Translations under genes and position numbers: made by a program | Shown here: in pieces, positions 56,270-64,000 of the stretch | Position numbering within the stretch: position 1 is the stretch's first letter | How the letters are laid out: every line of letters starts with the position of its first letter | The notes under the pieces: generated by a model | The model's database searches: none | Seen by the model: only the letters and a program-made list of their open reading frames with translations | What the model was told of the DNA's origin: nothing | Origin: Oscillospiraceae bacterium | GTDB lineage: Bacteria; Bacillota; Clostridia; Oscillospirales; Acutalibacteraceae | DNA: 64,000 nucleotides | Assembly: GCA_022650485.1 (NCBI GenBank) | Contig: JALCPP010000003.1 | Span: forward strand, 1-64,000 | Reading direction: 5' to 3'

Positions 56270-58270
56270 ATCACGAATCCGAGCAGAAGGTCCAATCGAT
56301 TAATTCATGAAAAATCGCCGTATCTTCTTCAGCACGCTGATCAGCCGGTTAACTGGTTCCCGTGGGGTGACGAGGCTTTTGAGAAAGCAAGGCGGGAAGA
56401 CCGGCCCGTTTTTTTAAGCGTAGGGTATTCCGCCTGTCACTGGTGCCATGTGATGGCACACGAGTGTTTTGAAGACGAGGAGGTGGCGCGGGCGCTGAAC
56501 CGTGGATTTGTCAGCATTAAAGTGGATCGTGAGGAGCGTCCGGACGTCGACGGTTACTATATGGAAGTTTGTCAGCGGCTGACCGGGTCGGGCGGATGGC
56601 CGCTCAGCGTGTTTCTGGACCCGGAAGGCGGGGCGTTTTTTGCCGGCACGTATTTCCCCAAACAGGACCGCCCCGGAATGACCGGATTTTTAACGCTGCT
56701 GGGGGAAGTGGATGCACTGTGGAAGACCGACCGTGCACGTATTACGGATTTTTCGGACCATGTCCGGCGGGAAACCGCACCGCGCGCGCAGCTTCCGGCA
56801 CCGGTGGACGGGGAGTTTCCGACGCGTGTTTTTCATGCGCTGGAACAAAATTTTGATGCGGAATTCGGTGGATTTTCCGGCGCGCCGAAATTCCCCGTTC
56901 CGCAGAACCTGCTTTTTTTGCTGCGCTTTTCCGCCGCTTTTGGGGACCAAAAAGCATTGCGGATGTGCGAAACCACTTTGGCACGGATGCGCCGCGGCGG
57001 TATCTGTGACCAGATTGGATTCGGCTTTTGCCGGTATTCGACGGATGGGAAATGGCTGATTCCGCATTTTGAAAAAATGCTGACCGACAATGCCCTTTTG
57101 GCGATTGTTTATACCGAGTGCTGGCAGGCGACCGGAAAACGGGAATACCGGCGCGCCGCGGAAGAGATTCTTTCGTATCTGCAAGGGCGGATGCAGGCGA
57201 AAAACGGCGGATTTTACACAGCGGAGGATGCGGATTCTGAAAATAAGGAAGGAAAGTACTATACCTTTACACCGGATGAACTGCGCCCGGTGCTTGGTTC
57301 TGACTCTGAAGAATTCTGCCGCCTGTTCGGCATTACCAATTCCGGGAATTTTGAAGGGAAAAGCGTTCCGAATCTCCTGCATGGAAACATTCCGGAGGAG
57401 CGTCGTGAATTTGCCGACTCCTGCCGCCGCAGAGTGCTTCAGTACCGGAACCTGCGGGTCCCGCCGTTTTTGGATGACAAAATTCTTGTTTCCCGTACCG
57501 GGCTGGCCATTGCTGCTCTTTCTGTGGCGGCGCGGGCATTTGGTGAAGAGAAGTATCTGACAGGTGCCCGTAAAGCGGCGGATTTTGTCCTGAAAAATAT
57601 GATAAAAGCGGATGGCTCGCTGTGTTCTGTTTACCGGGGAAGCCCTGCGGATCTGCCCGGATTTGCCGATGATTACGTTTTCTTTCTCTGGGGTTTGATT
57701 GAATTGTACGAAGCAGGTCTGGAAACGGTTTGGCTTGATTCCGCTCTTCGGCTGGAAGAAGTTTTTACCGAGCGGTTCGAAGACCGAAAGTCCGGCGGCT
57801 TTTTTCTGGCGGAAAGCAGGGCGGTCCGTTCGCCCGCACGAAGCAAGGAAATATCAGACTCGGCTCTGCCGTCTGCCAATGCGATGCATGCCTGTCAGCT
57901 CATTCGGCTGTCCCGCATTGCGGAAAAGCCGGAGCTGGAAAAGCGTGCAGTGCGGATTCTGGAGGCTTTCCCACTGGAACTTTCGCAGATTCCCGCTGCC
58001 TGCCCGACTGCGGCCTGCGCGGCTTTGTACCTGCGGCAAGGCGGAACGGACGTTGGGCTGACGGCGGCGCGAACGGCGGATTTTGACCCGATGCTTGCCG
58101 TTTTACATGAGGGGTACCGGCCGTTTCTGACCGTTCGTGTGAATCCGGATGCCCCAGGTACGGGGCAGGGGCGGGGAACGCCCAGTGCCCATGTCTGCAC
58201 GGGGCATATGTGCTTTTCGCCGGTGGAAAATCCGGAGGCACTGCGCAGGCTGATCAATGGAAAAAAATAA
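56270..58270 (+). CDS. DUF255 thioredoxin-domain protein (YyaL-like) without a standard start
   Basis: The frame from 56276 encodes the expected N-terminus ([20 protein letters not shown], then [13 protein letters not shown]), a thioredoxin-like DUF255 domain with CHWC. It continues through a six-hairpin glycosidase-like helical domain to 58270. The full length is about 666 aa, as in YyaL relatives. Yet no ATG, GTG or TTG exists between the in-frame TAA at 56258 and Met 56450. A strong AAGGGGG site precedes ATC (56270) and ACG (56273). Starting at 56450 would delete the CHWC motif. I therefore infer a non-AUG start or a sequence error. Function of the family is unclear. Confidence 0.8.
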   Translation: MTNPSRRSNRLIHEKSPYLLQHADQPVNWFPWGDEAFEKARREDRPVFLSVGYSACHWCHVMAHECFEDEEVARALNRGFVSIKVDREERPDVDGYYMEVCQRLTGSGGWPLSVFLDPEGGAFFAGTYFPKQDRPGMTGFLTLLGEVDALWKTDRARITDFSDHVRRETAPRAQLPAPVDGEFPTRVFHALEQNFDAEFGGFSGAPKFPVPQNLLFLLRFSAAFGDQKALRMCETTLARMRRGGICDQIGFGFCRYSTDGKWLIPHFEKMLTDNALLAIVYTECWQATGKREYRRAAEEILSYLQGRMQAKNGGFYTAEDADSENKEGKYYTFTPDELRPVLGSDSEEFCRLFGITNSGNFEGKSVPNLLHGNIPEERREFADSCRRRVLQYRNLRVPPFLDDKILVSRTGLAIAALSVAARAFGEEKYLTGARKAADFVLKNMIKADGSLCSVYRGSPADLPGFADDYVFFLWGLIELYEAGLETVWLDSALRLEEVFTERFEDRKSGGFFLAESRAVRSPARSKEISDSALPSANAMHACQLIRLSRIAEKPELEKRAVRILEAFPLELSQIPAACPTAACAALYLRQGGTDVGLTAARTADFDPMLAVLHEGYRPFLTVRVNPDAPGTGQGRGTPSAHVCTGHMCFSPVENPEALRRLINGKK

Positions 58271-58281
58271 TTTTTTAAAAG

Positions 58282-58310
58282 CTTGAAGTCTTGATAGGAT
58301 TATGTTAAAA
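58282..58310 (+). promoter_or_regulatory. Sigma-A promoter of the alcohol dehydrogenase gene
   Basis: TTGAAG (58282-58287), a 17-bp spacer, TAAAAT (58305-58310). Confidence 0.65.
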
Positions 58311-58364
58311 TAATCACAAACGATTGTTTAATAAATAACAAACAACTTAAAGGGAGGCATTACC

Positions 58365-59534
58365 ATGGCGAGATTCACTTTACCTCGTGATATTTATTTT
58401 GGGGCCGGAGCGATTGAAGAGCTGAAAAATCTGAAGGGTTACAAAAGGGCTTTTATTGTAACCGGCGGGCATTCCATGAGAAAGACCGGGTTCTTGCAGA
58501 AGCTGGAAGGCGTTCTTAACAAAACAGGGCTGGAAACGAAAATTTATGAAGGGGTCGAGCCGGATCCTTCCATAGAGCGTGTGTTTGACGGCGCGAAGGC
58601 CATGCGTGAATTTGAACCGGATGTTATTGTTGCCATTGGCGGCGGTTCGCCCATGGATGCGGCGAAAGCCATGTGGGTGTTTTATGAATATCCGGACAAA
58701 ACATTTGATGATATCAAAGATCCGTTTACGATGCCGAAACTGAGGAAAAAAGCTATTTTTGTCGGCATTCCCTCCACGAGCGGAACCGCGTCCGAAGTGA
58801 CGGCGTTTTCCGTCATTACGGATTATTCCACAAACATTAAATATCCCTTGGCTGACTTTGAGATTACGCCGGATATCGCAGTGCTGGATACCGATATTCC
58901 GCAGGCCATGCCGAAAACGCTGACTGCTCACACCGGAATGGATGCGCTGACCCATGCGATAGAGGCTTATGTGGCCGGAGTCCGTTCCGAATTTTCGGAT
59001 GCGCTGGCGCTCAAGGCAATTTCAGATATCTTTGACAATCTGCTTGATTCCTATTACGGGGATAAAGAGGCGCGCGGCAAGATGCATATTGCGCAGTGCC
59101 TGGCAGGAATGGCGTTTTCCAACGCACTGCTCGGGATTGCTCACAGCATCGCGCACAAGACCGGCGCGGTGTTCCACATTCCGCACGGTTGCTGCAATGC
59201 AATCCTGCTGCCGTTTGTTATTCAGTATAACTCCAGAGTGTGCATGGAACGCTATGCGCAGATTGCACGGATGCTCGGGCTGCCTGGGGCAACGGATAAG
59301 CAGCTGACGAACTCTTTGGTTGAAGCGGTTCGCGCGATGAATCAAAAGCTGAGCATTCAGCCGACCTACCGTGAAAACGGTGTCAGCGAAGAGGACTTCA
59401 AGGCACATGCGCAGTCCATCGCCGAAAATGCGGTGAAGGACCCCTGCACGTCTTCCAACCCGAGAACAACGAGCGTGGAAGAGATGCTGAAAGTTCTGAC
59501 CTGCGCGTATTACGGCGAGGATGTCGCATTTTAA
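58365..59534 (+). CDS. Iron-containing alcohol dehydrogenase
   Basis: 389 aa group III dehydrogenase. The nucleotide loop is AIGGGSPMDAAKAM near residue 92, and GIPSTSGTASEVTAF lies near 140. The iron ligands fall in DTDIPQAM (Asp), DALTHAIEAY (His) and HSIAHKTGAVFHIPHG (two His). It reduces aldehydes or oxidises alcohols with NAD(P)H; in fermenters it commonly makes ethanol or butanol. GGGAGG precedes ATG. Single-gene unit with promoter and terminator. Confidence 0.95.
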   Translation: MARFTLPRDIYFGAGAIEELKNLKGYKRAFIVTGGHSMRKTGFLQKLEGVLNKTGLETKIYEGVEPDPSIERVFDGAKAMREFEPDVIVAIGGGSPMDAAKAMWVFYEYPDKTFDDIKDPFTMPKLRKKAIFVGIPSTSGTASEVTAFSVITDYSTNIKYPLADFEITPDIAVLDTDIPQAMPKTLTAHTGMDALTHAIEAYVAGVRSEFSDALALKAISDIFDNLLDSYYGDKEARGKMHIAQCLAGMAFSNALLGIAHSIAHKTGAVFHIPHGCCNAILLPFVIQYNSRVCMERYAQIARMLGLPGATDKQLTNSLVEAVRAMNQKLSIQPTYRENGVSEEDFKAHAQSIAENAVKDPCTSSNPRTTSVEEMLKVLTCAYYGEDVAF

Positions 59535-59572
59535 TCCTGATTAACGTAAAAATGAAAATTTCGGTTTAATCA

Positions 59573-59618
59573 AACAGCCTGAAAACACCGTTTGCGGTGC
59601 TTTCAGGCTGTTGTTTTT
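59573..59618. terminator. Terminator between adh and the convergent operon
   Basis: ACAGCCTGAAAACACCG / CGGTGCTTTCAGGCTGT stem with one mismatch and a TTTG loop, followed by TGTTTTT. Confidence 0.9.
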
Positions 59619-59647
59619 CCGTGCAGAAAACTCAAAAAGACAGCAAG

Positions 59648-60487
59648 TCAGGTGTCTTGTGATTTCAGCGTGCGCTGAAACAGTTCCTGCATTCGCTTGA
59701 TGTGGTAGCGGTAAACCGTCAGAATTTCTTCGCTGGGTTCACGGTCTTCGGTCAGTTCCATGGCTTCCACTGCTTTCAGCTCATCCAAAACCAGCTGGTA
59801 CAGCGGAATACTGGCGGAAATACAGGAGACTTCTTCGTCGTTCCAGCGAAGAATTTTTGCTTCGGAAGCATAAAGACGAAGTGTGCGCAGCAAAGCCTCA
59901 ATCTCTTCCGCGACTGCTTTGCTGCCGACTGCCTTTCGTGCGGTAGCATTTTTAATGGCCGCGGCGGTTCTTGTGTTTAGTTCCGCGTGTGCTTTTTTAA
60001 TTTCCACGGCATGGTTTGGCGGCATGACGGTTAAATTTACCAGAACCGCCACGGCAATGCCAAGCAGTGCGGCGCCCAGACAGGGCAGGGCGTATTCCAG
60101 CGGCGCGCTTTGGGCGGCGCCGAACATCACGGCGGCGAAGGAAAAGCTGGAAAGCACCCCTGCACTTTCTAAATGGAACAAATGGCACAGATACAGCGAA
60201 AGAATCACGCCGATCCCGCACAGACCGGCGTTGCCCGGCAAGATGGCGGCAAACAGAGTGCCGACGGCGGAACCGATGATGACCCCGGCCATTTTGTTCT
60301 TTCCCGCTTTCACGGAAAGGTCAATGGACTTTCCCATGGAAATGACGGTGGCGATGACCGCGATAAAAGGCTGATTTAAATGTAGAAGGCTGGAAACTGC
60401 GATACAAACGGTTACGGCAATTCCCGTTTTAATAATGCGCAGACCCAGCCGAAGATTTGTCCGGAAAAAACGGAAAATCCGTTTCAT
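59648..60487 (-). CDS. FUSC/aromatic acid exporter family membrane protein
   Basis: 279 aa. An N-terminal half with about five membrane helices (residues 18-155) includes the family-like start LRLGLRIIKTGIAVTVCIAV and GVIIGSAVGTLFA. The C-terminal cytoplasmic helical half ends KRMQELFQRTL. This matches the short Gram-positive ArAE_1/DUF939 type of aromatic-compound exporter. It starts 3 bp after the HAD phosphatase stop, so both are one transcript. AGGTG serves as ribosome site. Confidence 0.85.
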   Translation of the reverse strand: MKRIFRFFRTNLRLGLRIIKTGIAVTVCIAVSSLLHLNQPFIAVIATVISMGKSIDLSVKAGKNKMAGVIIGSAVGTLFAAILPGNAGLCGIGVILSLYLCHLFHLESAGVLSSFSFAAVMFGAAQSAPLEYALPCLGAALLGIAVAVLVNLTVMPPNHAVEIKKAHAELNTRTAAAIKNATARKAVGSKAVAEEIEALLRTLRLYASEAKILRWNDEEVSCISASIPLYQLVLDELKAVEAMELTEDREPSEEILTVYRYHIKRMQELFQRTLKSQDT

Positions 60488-60490
60488 ACT

Positions 60491-61162
60491 TCACCTCATA
60501 CCATTTATAACAGGTAGAATGTCGACCGGCTTTTCCAGCAGATAGACGGCGCCGTTTTCTTTTAGCTCTTTGCGGCCGCGGAATCCCCACAGGACCCCGG
60601 CCGTATCCATCCCGGCGCTTCTTCCGGTTTTCATATCCGTATTGGTGTCGCCAACATAAAGAATTTCTTTTGGCGGAATTCCCAGCTTTTCCGCAATGAG
60701 CAGTGCGCCTTGCGGTGACGGTTTGCGGGGAATGCCGGACTGTTGACCAAAACAAAAGCGGAACGTGTCTTTCGGAAACAGGAATTCAACGATTTTTTTT
60801 GCCCAGGCATCCGGTTTGTTGGAAAGGACCGCAGCTGCAACCCCTGCCTTTTTCAGCTCTGCCAGAGTTCCCCGCATTCCGGGGTATTCATGAAGGCGAA
60901 GCACCGGATTGCCGGCGTAAAGATTGCTGTACACTTCTTTTAATTGGGCGGCTTCCTGTTCCGTAAACGGCTGCCCTTTTAAAACAACGCCCAGCATGCG
61001 TCGAATCTGCATGTCTGCCCCGTCGCCGACGATTTTGCGGTAATCCTGCTCTGCAATCACAGGATAGCCGCATTCTTTTAATGCCTGATTAGAAAAGTAT
61101 GCAATGGAATCCAGCGTGTTTGCTAAAGTTCCATCTAAATCAAAAATACAAGCGCGATACAA
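60491..61162 (-). CDS. HAD-family hydrolase (phosphoglycolate phosphatase-like)
   Basis: 223 aa. Motif I FDLDGTLANT (residues 7-16), motif II VLSNKP near 116, motif III Lys in the RKPSPQG region near 146, and motif IV GDTNTDMKTGRSAG near 167, with a helical cap between I and II. This is the Gph/PpaX-type subfamily that dephosphorylates small phosphoesters. Exact substrate unknown. Upstream gene of the FUSC pair. Confidence 0.92.
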   Translation of the reverse strand: MYRACIFDLDGTLANTLDSIAYFSNQALKECGYPVIAEQDYRKIVGDGADMQIRRMLGVVLKGQPFTEQEAAQLKEVYSNLYAGNPVLRLHEYPGMRGTLAELKKAGVAAAVLSNKPDAWAKKIVEFLFPKDTFRFCFGQQSGIPRKPSPQGALLIAEKLGIPPKEILYVGDTNTDMKTGRSAGMDTAGVLWGFRGRKELKENGAVYLLEKPVDILPVINGMR

Positions 61163-61304
61163 AAAATCACCTATTCGTTATCACTTTTTACATCCATGAA
61201 TCATAAAATAATCAATCTAATCTATTTTACAATATTCACACGGGTATCACAAGTAAAATTTAAGGGCGCGGTGTTCTGCCCGGCAGACAGACAAGCGGCA
61301 GCAA

Positions 61305-62033
61305 CTATTTTCCACAGGACCGGATGAAAAAGTTGAAAACTTTTTTCATCGCGGGGTCGCCGCAGGCAGCCATCAGTTCCGGGTGCCATTGAACGCCTAG
61401 AATCAGAGGGCCCCGGTCGTTTTCAATGGATTCAACTACACCGTCTTTTGCCACTGCGCCGACGGTGAAACCATCCGCCGCTTTTTTAACCGCCTGATGA
61501 TGAAAGCTGTTTACCTTTGCGGATTTTCCCAAAAGCGGATATAAAACGCTGTTTTGACTGATGTTTACCGTATGGCTCCAGCAAGATGCTTCTGAATCCT
61601 GTGCGTGTTTGACCGTGCAGCTTTTTTCCTGGAGCAGGTCCTGGTAAAGCGTTCCGCCAAAATACACGTTGATGGCCTGCATTCCACGGCAGATTCCAAA
61701 GATCGGTTTTTTCTGCTCATAAGCCGCCCGGATGGAAACAAAGTCCAGGTGATCACGCTCCGGGCTGAACGGGCCCTGATTCCAGCAGGGTTCTTCCCCA
61801 TAAAGCTGAGACCTTAAGTCGGTTCCTCCGGTAATCAGCAGTCCGTCCACTTTCCGTACCATCTCAACGATGGTACGGTCCTGTTCCGCCGGCGGCAGGA
61901 TGAGGGGCAGACCTCCGGCACCAAGGACGGACAGCACATAGGAGTGGTTGACTGACACCACTTTTTTGATGGTTTGAAGGTTTGGGTCGCTGCTGTTCAG
62001 GCTGGAAATTAATCCGATAACAGGATGACTCAT
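61305..62033 (-). CDS. Gamma-glutamyl-gamma-aminobutyrate hydrolase family protein (peptidase C26)
   Basis: 242 aa from ATG 62033, chosen because AAAGGAG precedes it; an in-frame ATG at 62105 has no site. Class I glutamine amidotransferase-like fold: nucleophile Cys in FGICRGMQAINV, and His-Glu in GVQWHPELM. GLLITGGTDL near residue 66 is also typical of PuuD-like hydrolases, which cleave gamma-glutamyl amides. Single gene. Confidence 0.92.
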   Translation of the reverse strand: MSHPVIGLISSLNSSDPNLQTIKKVVSVNHSYVLSVLGAGGLPLILPPAEQDRTIVEMVRKVDGLLITGGTDLRSQLYGEEPCWNQGPFSPERDHLDFVSIRAAYEQKKPIFGICRGMQAINVYFGGTLYQDLLQEKSCTVKHAQDSEASCWSHTVNISQNSVLYPLLGKSAKVNSFHHQAVKKAADGFTVGAVAKDGVVESIENDRGPLILGVQWHPELMAACGDPAMKKVFNFFIRSCGK

Positions 62034-62311
62034 GAGAAACTCCTTTAGGTACCGTAGAATTTTGCGTAGATGTAAAAATGAATTTAAGTAGATTTTCTGC
62101 CGCATTTTGAAGGCTTGTTCGAGAGAAGGACGGTTGTACTTTCTGTGGGACGGCCATATGAAAAACGGAAGAACAGCTTTTTGTTTTGGTGCGTTATTCC
62201 ACCCGGCGGCGCGCGGAAGGATTCGCCGGACAATATGGGAAAAGGACCAGTACTAATTTCCTTCTTGCCCGCATACCTATTAGCAATCGGATTCGTTTGG
62301 AGGGTGGAGTC
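62034..62311. other. Spacer between the hydrolase and spoIIID
   Basis: 278 bp divergent promoter region. CATACCTAT at 62272-62280 loosely resembles a sigma-E -10 element, as expected for spoIIID, but the -35 match is poor. No other feature supported. Confidence 0.35.
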
Positions 62312-62563
62312 GTGAAAGGTATTGTGGAAGAACGTGCCGTGGAGCTTGGCGAATATATTGTGCGCAACAAAGCAACCGTGCGCAGCACCGCAAAAAAATT
62401 TGGCGTGAGCAAGAGTACCGTACATAAAGACGTTGCACAGCGCCTGAAGGCGATTGACCCGCAGCTTTACAAAAAGGTTAAGGTTATTTTGGAGTTTAAT
62501 AAATCTCAGCGCCATATTCGTGGCGGCATTGCCACGCGGCTCAAATATAAAAAAACAATGTAA
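62312..62563 (+). CDS. spoIIID: Sporulation transcriptional regulator SpoIIID
   Basis: 83 aa, GTG start after GGAGGGTGGAG. The helix-turn-helix TVRSTAKKFGVSKSTVHKDV and the tail NKSQRHIRGGIATRLKYK are almost invariant in SpoIIID. It acts in the mother cell during endospore formation, switching the sigma-E to sigma-K programme. Its presence shows the organism has an endospore pathway. The longer upstream frame (from 62186) is not used. Confidence 0.96.
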   Translation: MKGIVEERAVELGEYIVRNKATVRSTAKKFGVSKSTVHKDVAQRLKAIDPQLYKKVKVILEFNKSQRHIRGGIATRLKYKKTM

Positions 62564-62596
62564 AACCATTGCGGAGCGGACCGCAAAGTTGATATG

Positions 62597-62681
62597 TAAG
62601 GGCCCTTTTCCGCTTTCGCCCTGCCGAGCGACGTCTGATTGGCTGCGGCAGGCAAAAGCGGAAAGGAGCCTTTTTCTGTAT
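62597..62681 (+). terminator. Long-stem terminator after spoIIID
   Basis: An imperfect stem of about 27 bp: AAGGGCCCTTTTCCGCTTT... pairs with ...AAAGCGGAAAGGAGCCTT. The apex is CTGCCG/CGGCAG around a 19-nt loop, followed by TTTTTC. Unusually long for a terminator. Confidence 0.75.
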
Positions 62682-62734
62682 CTTTGGCGGATCCCCGTCC
62701 TGACCATGTAGGAAGGGGATGTTCCGTTGCTGAT

Positions 62735-63184
62735 TTATAGGGAGTCGCTTTCCAGTACGGTAACGCCCCGTGCTTCCACCGGGGTGGAAAATACAATTTG
62801 GGTTTCAGTCGGGCCGAATTTTTGCAGGTTGCCGATAAATTCATCCAATTCCATGGTGCTGTGGTAAATGACTTTGATCAGCATGGAATAATTGCCGGTG
62901 ACGCAGTTGCATTCCACCACGTTGGGGCAGGAGCGGATAAACGGGTAGAATTCCGGTTTTTGATTCGGGGACATTTGCAGGTTGATAAACGCTTTAATAT
63001 GATATCCGAGTTTATACTGGTTCACACACGCGTGATAACCGCTGATCAGTCCCTGCTTTTCCAGTTTTTCAATTCGGGCGGAAACTGCGGGGGAAGACAG
63101 AAAGACTTTTTTTGTCAGTGCTTTGATGGGAATTCTCGCGTTTTCCTGCAAAGCGGCAAGTAATGTGGCATCGATTTTATCCAT
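62735..63184 (-). CDS. Lrp/AsnC-family transcriptional regulator
   Basis: 149 aa. N-terminal HTH (LTKKVFLSSPAVSARIEKLEKQGLI) and a C-terminal RAM ligand-binding domain (from about residue 64: YHIKAFINLQ, then CVTGNYSMLIKV). Such regulators sense amino acids. It is divergent from an aspartate ammonia-lyase gene 445 bp away, which could be a target by inference. Confidence 0.93.
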   Translation of the reverse strand: MDKIDATLLAALQENARIPIKALTKKVFLSSPAVSARIEKLEKQGLISGYHACVNQYKLGYHIKAFINLQMSPNQKPEFYPFIRSCPNVVECNCVTGNYSMLIKVIYHSTMELDEFIGNLQKFGPTETQIVFSTPVEARGVTVLESDSL

Positions 63185-63629
63185 GGTTGATCACCTCATA
63201 GAAGATGCGTATTATGTATTGTTTTCGTATGAAATATTAAAAAATAAAGGAGCGAGCCAGATAATCAAACTGACATGCTCCTTTGCATTTAACTTTATTA
63301 ATTATAATCACTTTCCATCTGTTTTCAATGCCGAAAAGAAAAAAAGATTGAAAAATGATCTGTTTTCGCTTGGCTGCCGTCACTTGTAACGGAATGCTCT
63401 GCAACACTGTGACGGGGTGAATGATGTAGTGAAAATAGAATTTTGGAAATTACTAATATTATTAAGTATTAGGCGAAAGAACTTACTTGGATAAAGAGAA
63501 CATCGTGAAAAATAAAAATATCAAGGAAAGGTGCAAAAGCTATTTACGGGGCCGCTGGAACATGGTACAGTACATCCATCATAATCAATTCGGATGTGTT
63601 CCAGGGTCCGGGAATGAGGCGGCACAAAC
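63185..63629. promoter_or_regulatory. Control region between lrp and aspA
   Basis: A hairpin AAAGGAGC (63246-63253) / GCTCCTTT (63277-63284) has an A-rich left flank, so on the minus strand it looks like a terminator or attenuator about 60 bp upstream of lrp. A weak promoter toward aspA is TTTACG (63543-63548), 17 bp, TACAGT (63566-63571). The stretch 63300-63500 holds no supported gene. Confidence 0.45.
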
Positions 63630-64000
63630 ATGAAAACAAGAACGGAAACAGATTCTATCGGAAGTCTGAATGTTCCGGCGGAAGCCTATTACGGGGTTCA
63701 GGCGATGAGGGCCAGAAATAATTTTCACATAACAGGCAGACGCATGGACCCGGATTTTATTATTTCGCTGGCGCAGATTAAAAAGGCTGCCGCGGTGACA
63801 AACAGGAACGCGGGAAATTTAAAGGCTTCTGCGGCGAACGTGATCATCGCCGCTTGTGACGAGATCATGGCGGGCCACCTGCACAGCCAGTTTATTGTTG
63901 ACCCGATTCAGGGCGGAGCCGGAACCTCTGCAAATATGAATGCAAACGAGGTAATCGCCAACAGGGCGATCGAGCTGCTGGGAGGAGAAAAAGGGGATTA
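63630..64000 (+). CDS. aspA: Aspartate ammonia-lyase, 5' part (runs off window)
   Basis: The first 123 codons are present. The N-terminus [24 protein letters not shown] and the block [23 protein letters not shown] near residue 90-113 are characteristic of the aspartase/fumarase superfamily, and the first block favours aspartase over fumarase. It deaminates aspartate to fumarate. The catalytic SS-loop lies beyond the window end. GAGGCGG precedes ATG. Confidence 0.93.
   Translation, partial: MKTRTETDSIGSLNVPAEAYYGVQAMRARNNFHITGRRMDPDFIISLAQIKKAAAVTNRNAGNLKASAANVIIAACDEIMAGHLHSQFIVDPIQGGAGTSANMNANEVIANRAIELLGGEKGD

Overview
The window is one contiguous piece of chromosome from a spore-forming anaerobic Firmicute. 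I infer class Clostridia, probably an Oscillospirales/Ruminococcaceae-type genome. The evidence is a SpoIIID gene, clostridial-type Shine-Dalgarno sites (AGGAGG), frequent TTG/GTG starts, a NiaR/NiaX niacin pair, a diguanylate cyclase with an N-terminal 7TM sensor, and moderate GC content. The species cannot be named from the sequence alone.

Layout. 1-2.4 kb is the end of an rRNA operon: 3' part of 23S, tRNA-Lys(CTT), tRNA-Glu(CTC), 5S, tRNA-Asn(GTT). A compact structured repeat that re-uses tRNA-Asn sequence follows. 2.5-2.7 kb holds the remnant of an ISL3-type insertion sequence. 2.9-5.0 kb is a chemoreceptor (minus strand). 5.6-21.4 kb is an inositol catabolism and uptake island: a divergent DeoR-type regulator, class II aldolase (iolJ-like), iolC, iolD, a Gfo/Idh/MocA oxidoreductase, a TIM-barrel epimerase, iolG, iolH and iolB. 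After a 0.8 kb gap with two copies of a 15-bp palindrome come two RbsC-type permeases, a lipoprotein sugar-binding protein and a RbsA-type double ATPase. No recognisable iolE or iolA is present.

22-29.6 kb carries a metallophosphoesterase, a Ca2+/Na+ antiporter under a probable yybP-ykoY (Mn2+) riboswitch and terminator, a chloramphenicol-acetyltransferase-like gene, a tiny promoter-ORF-terminator unit (21 aa), a diguanylate cyclase, niaR with niaX (the NiaR operator is visible), and a 520-bp cassette (small ORF plus divergent Xre repressor) bounded by perfect 64-bp direct repeats, followed by a DegV protein. 29.8-35.5 kb holds prfC, an Xre/membrane pair, glutathione peroxidase with thioredoxin reductase, a patatin and a lytic transglycosylase.

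35.6-43.1 kb is a sensor-regulated efflux module: OmpR-type regulator, histidine kinase, HlyD-like adaptor, MacB-like permease with a Gly/Met-rich insert, lipoprotein, ABC ATPase and a Big2-like secreted protein. 43.1-48.7 kb (minus) is a TetR-MMPL-secreted coiled-coil protein operon with two TGAC-N5-GTCA operators. 48.9-61.2 kb is mainly metabolic and housekeeping: FAD/Rieske oxidoreductase, gdhA, DEAD-box helicase, ABC-F ATPase, a DUF255/YyaL protein that appears to lack an ATG/GTG/TTG start, iron alcohol dehydrogenase, FUSC-like membrane protein and HAD phosphatase. 61.3-64 kb has a peptidase C26 family hydrolase, spoIIID, an Lrp regulator and the 5' part of aspartate ammonia-lyase, which runs off the window.

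The most interesting unexplained structures are the tRNA-Asn-linked structured repeat (2225-2329), the 64-bp repeat cassette (28157-28740), the structured intercistronic RNA at 18599-18704, the palindrome pair at 16176/16433, and the 21-aa transcription unit at 25140-25297.
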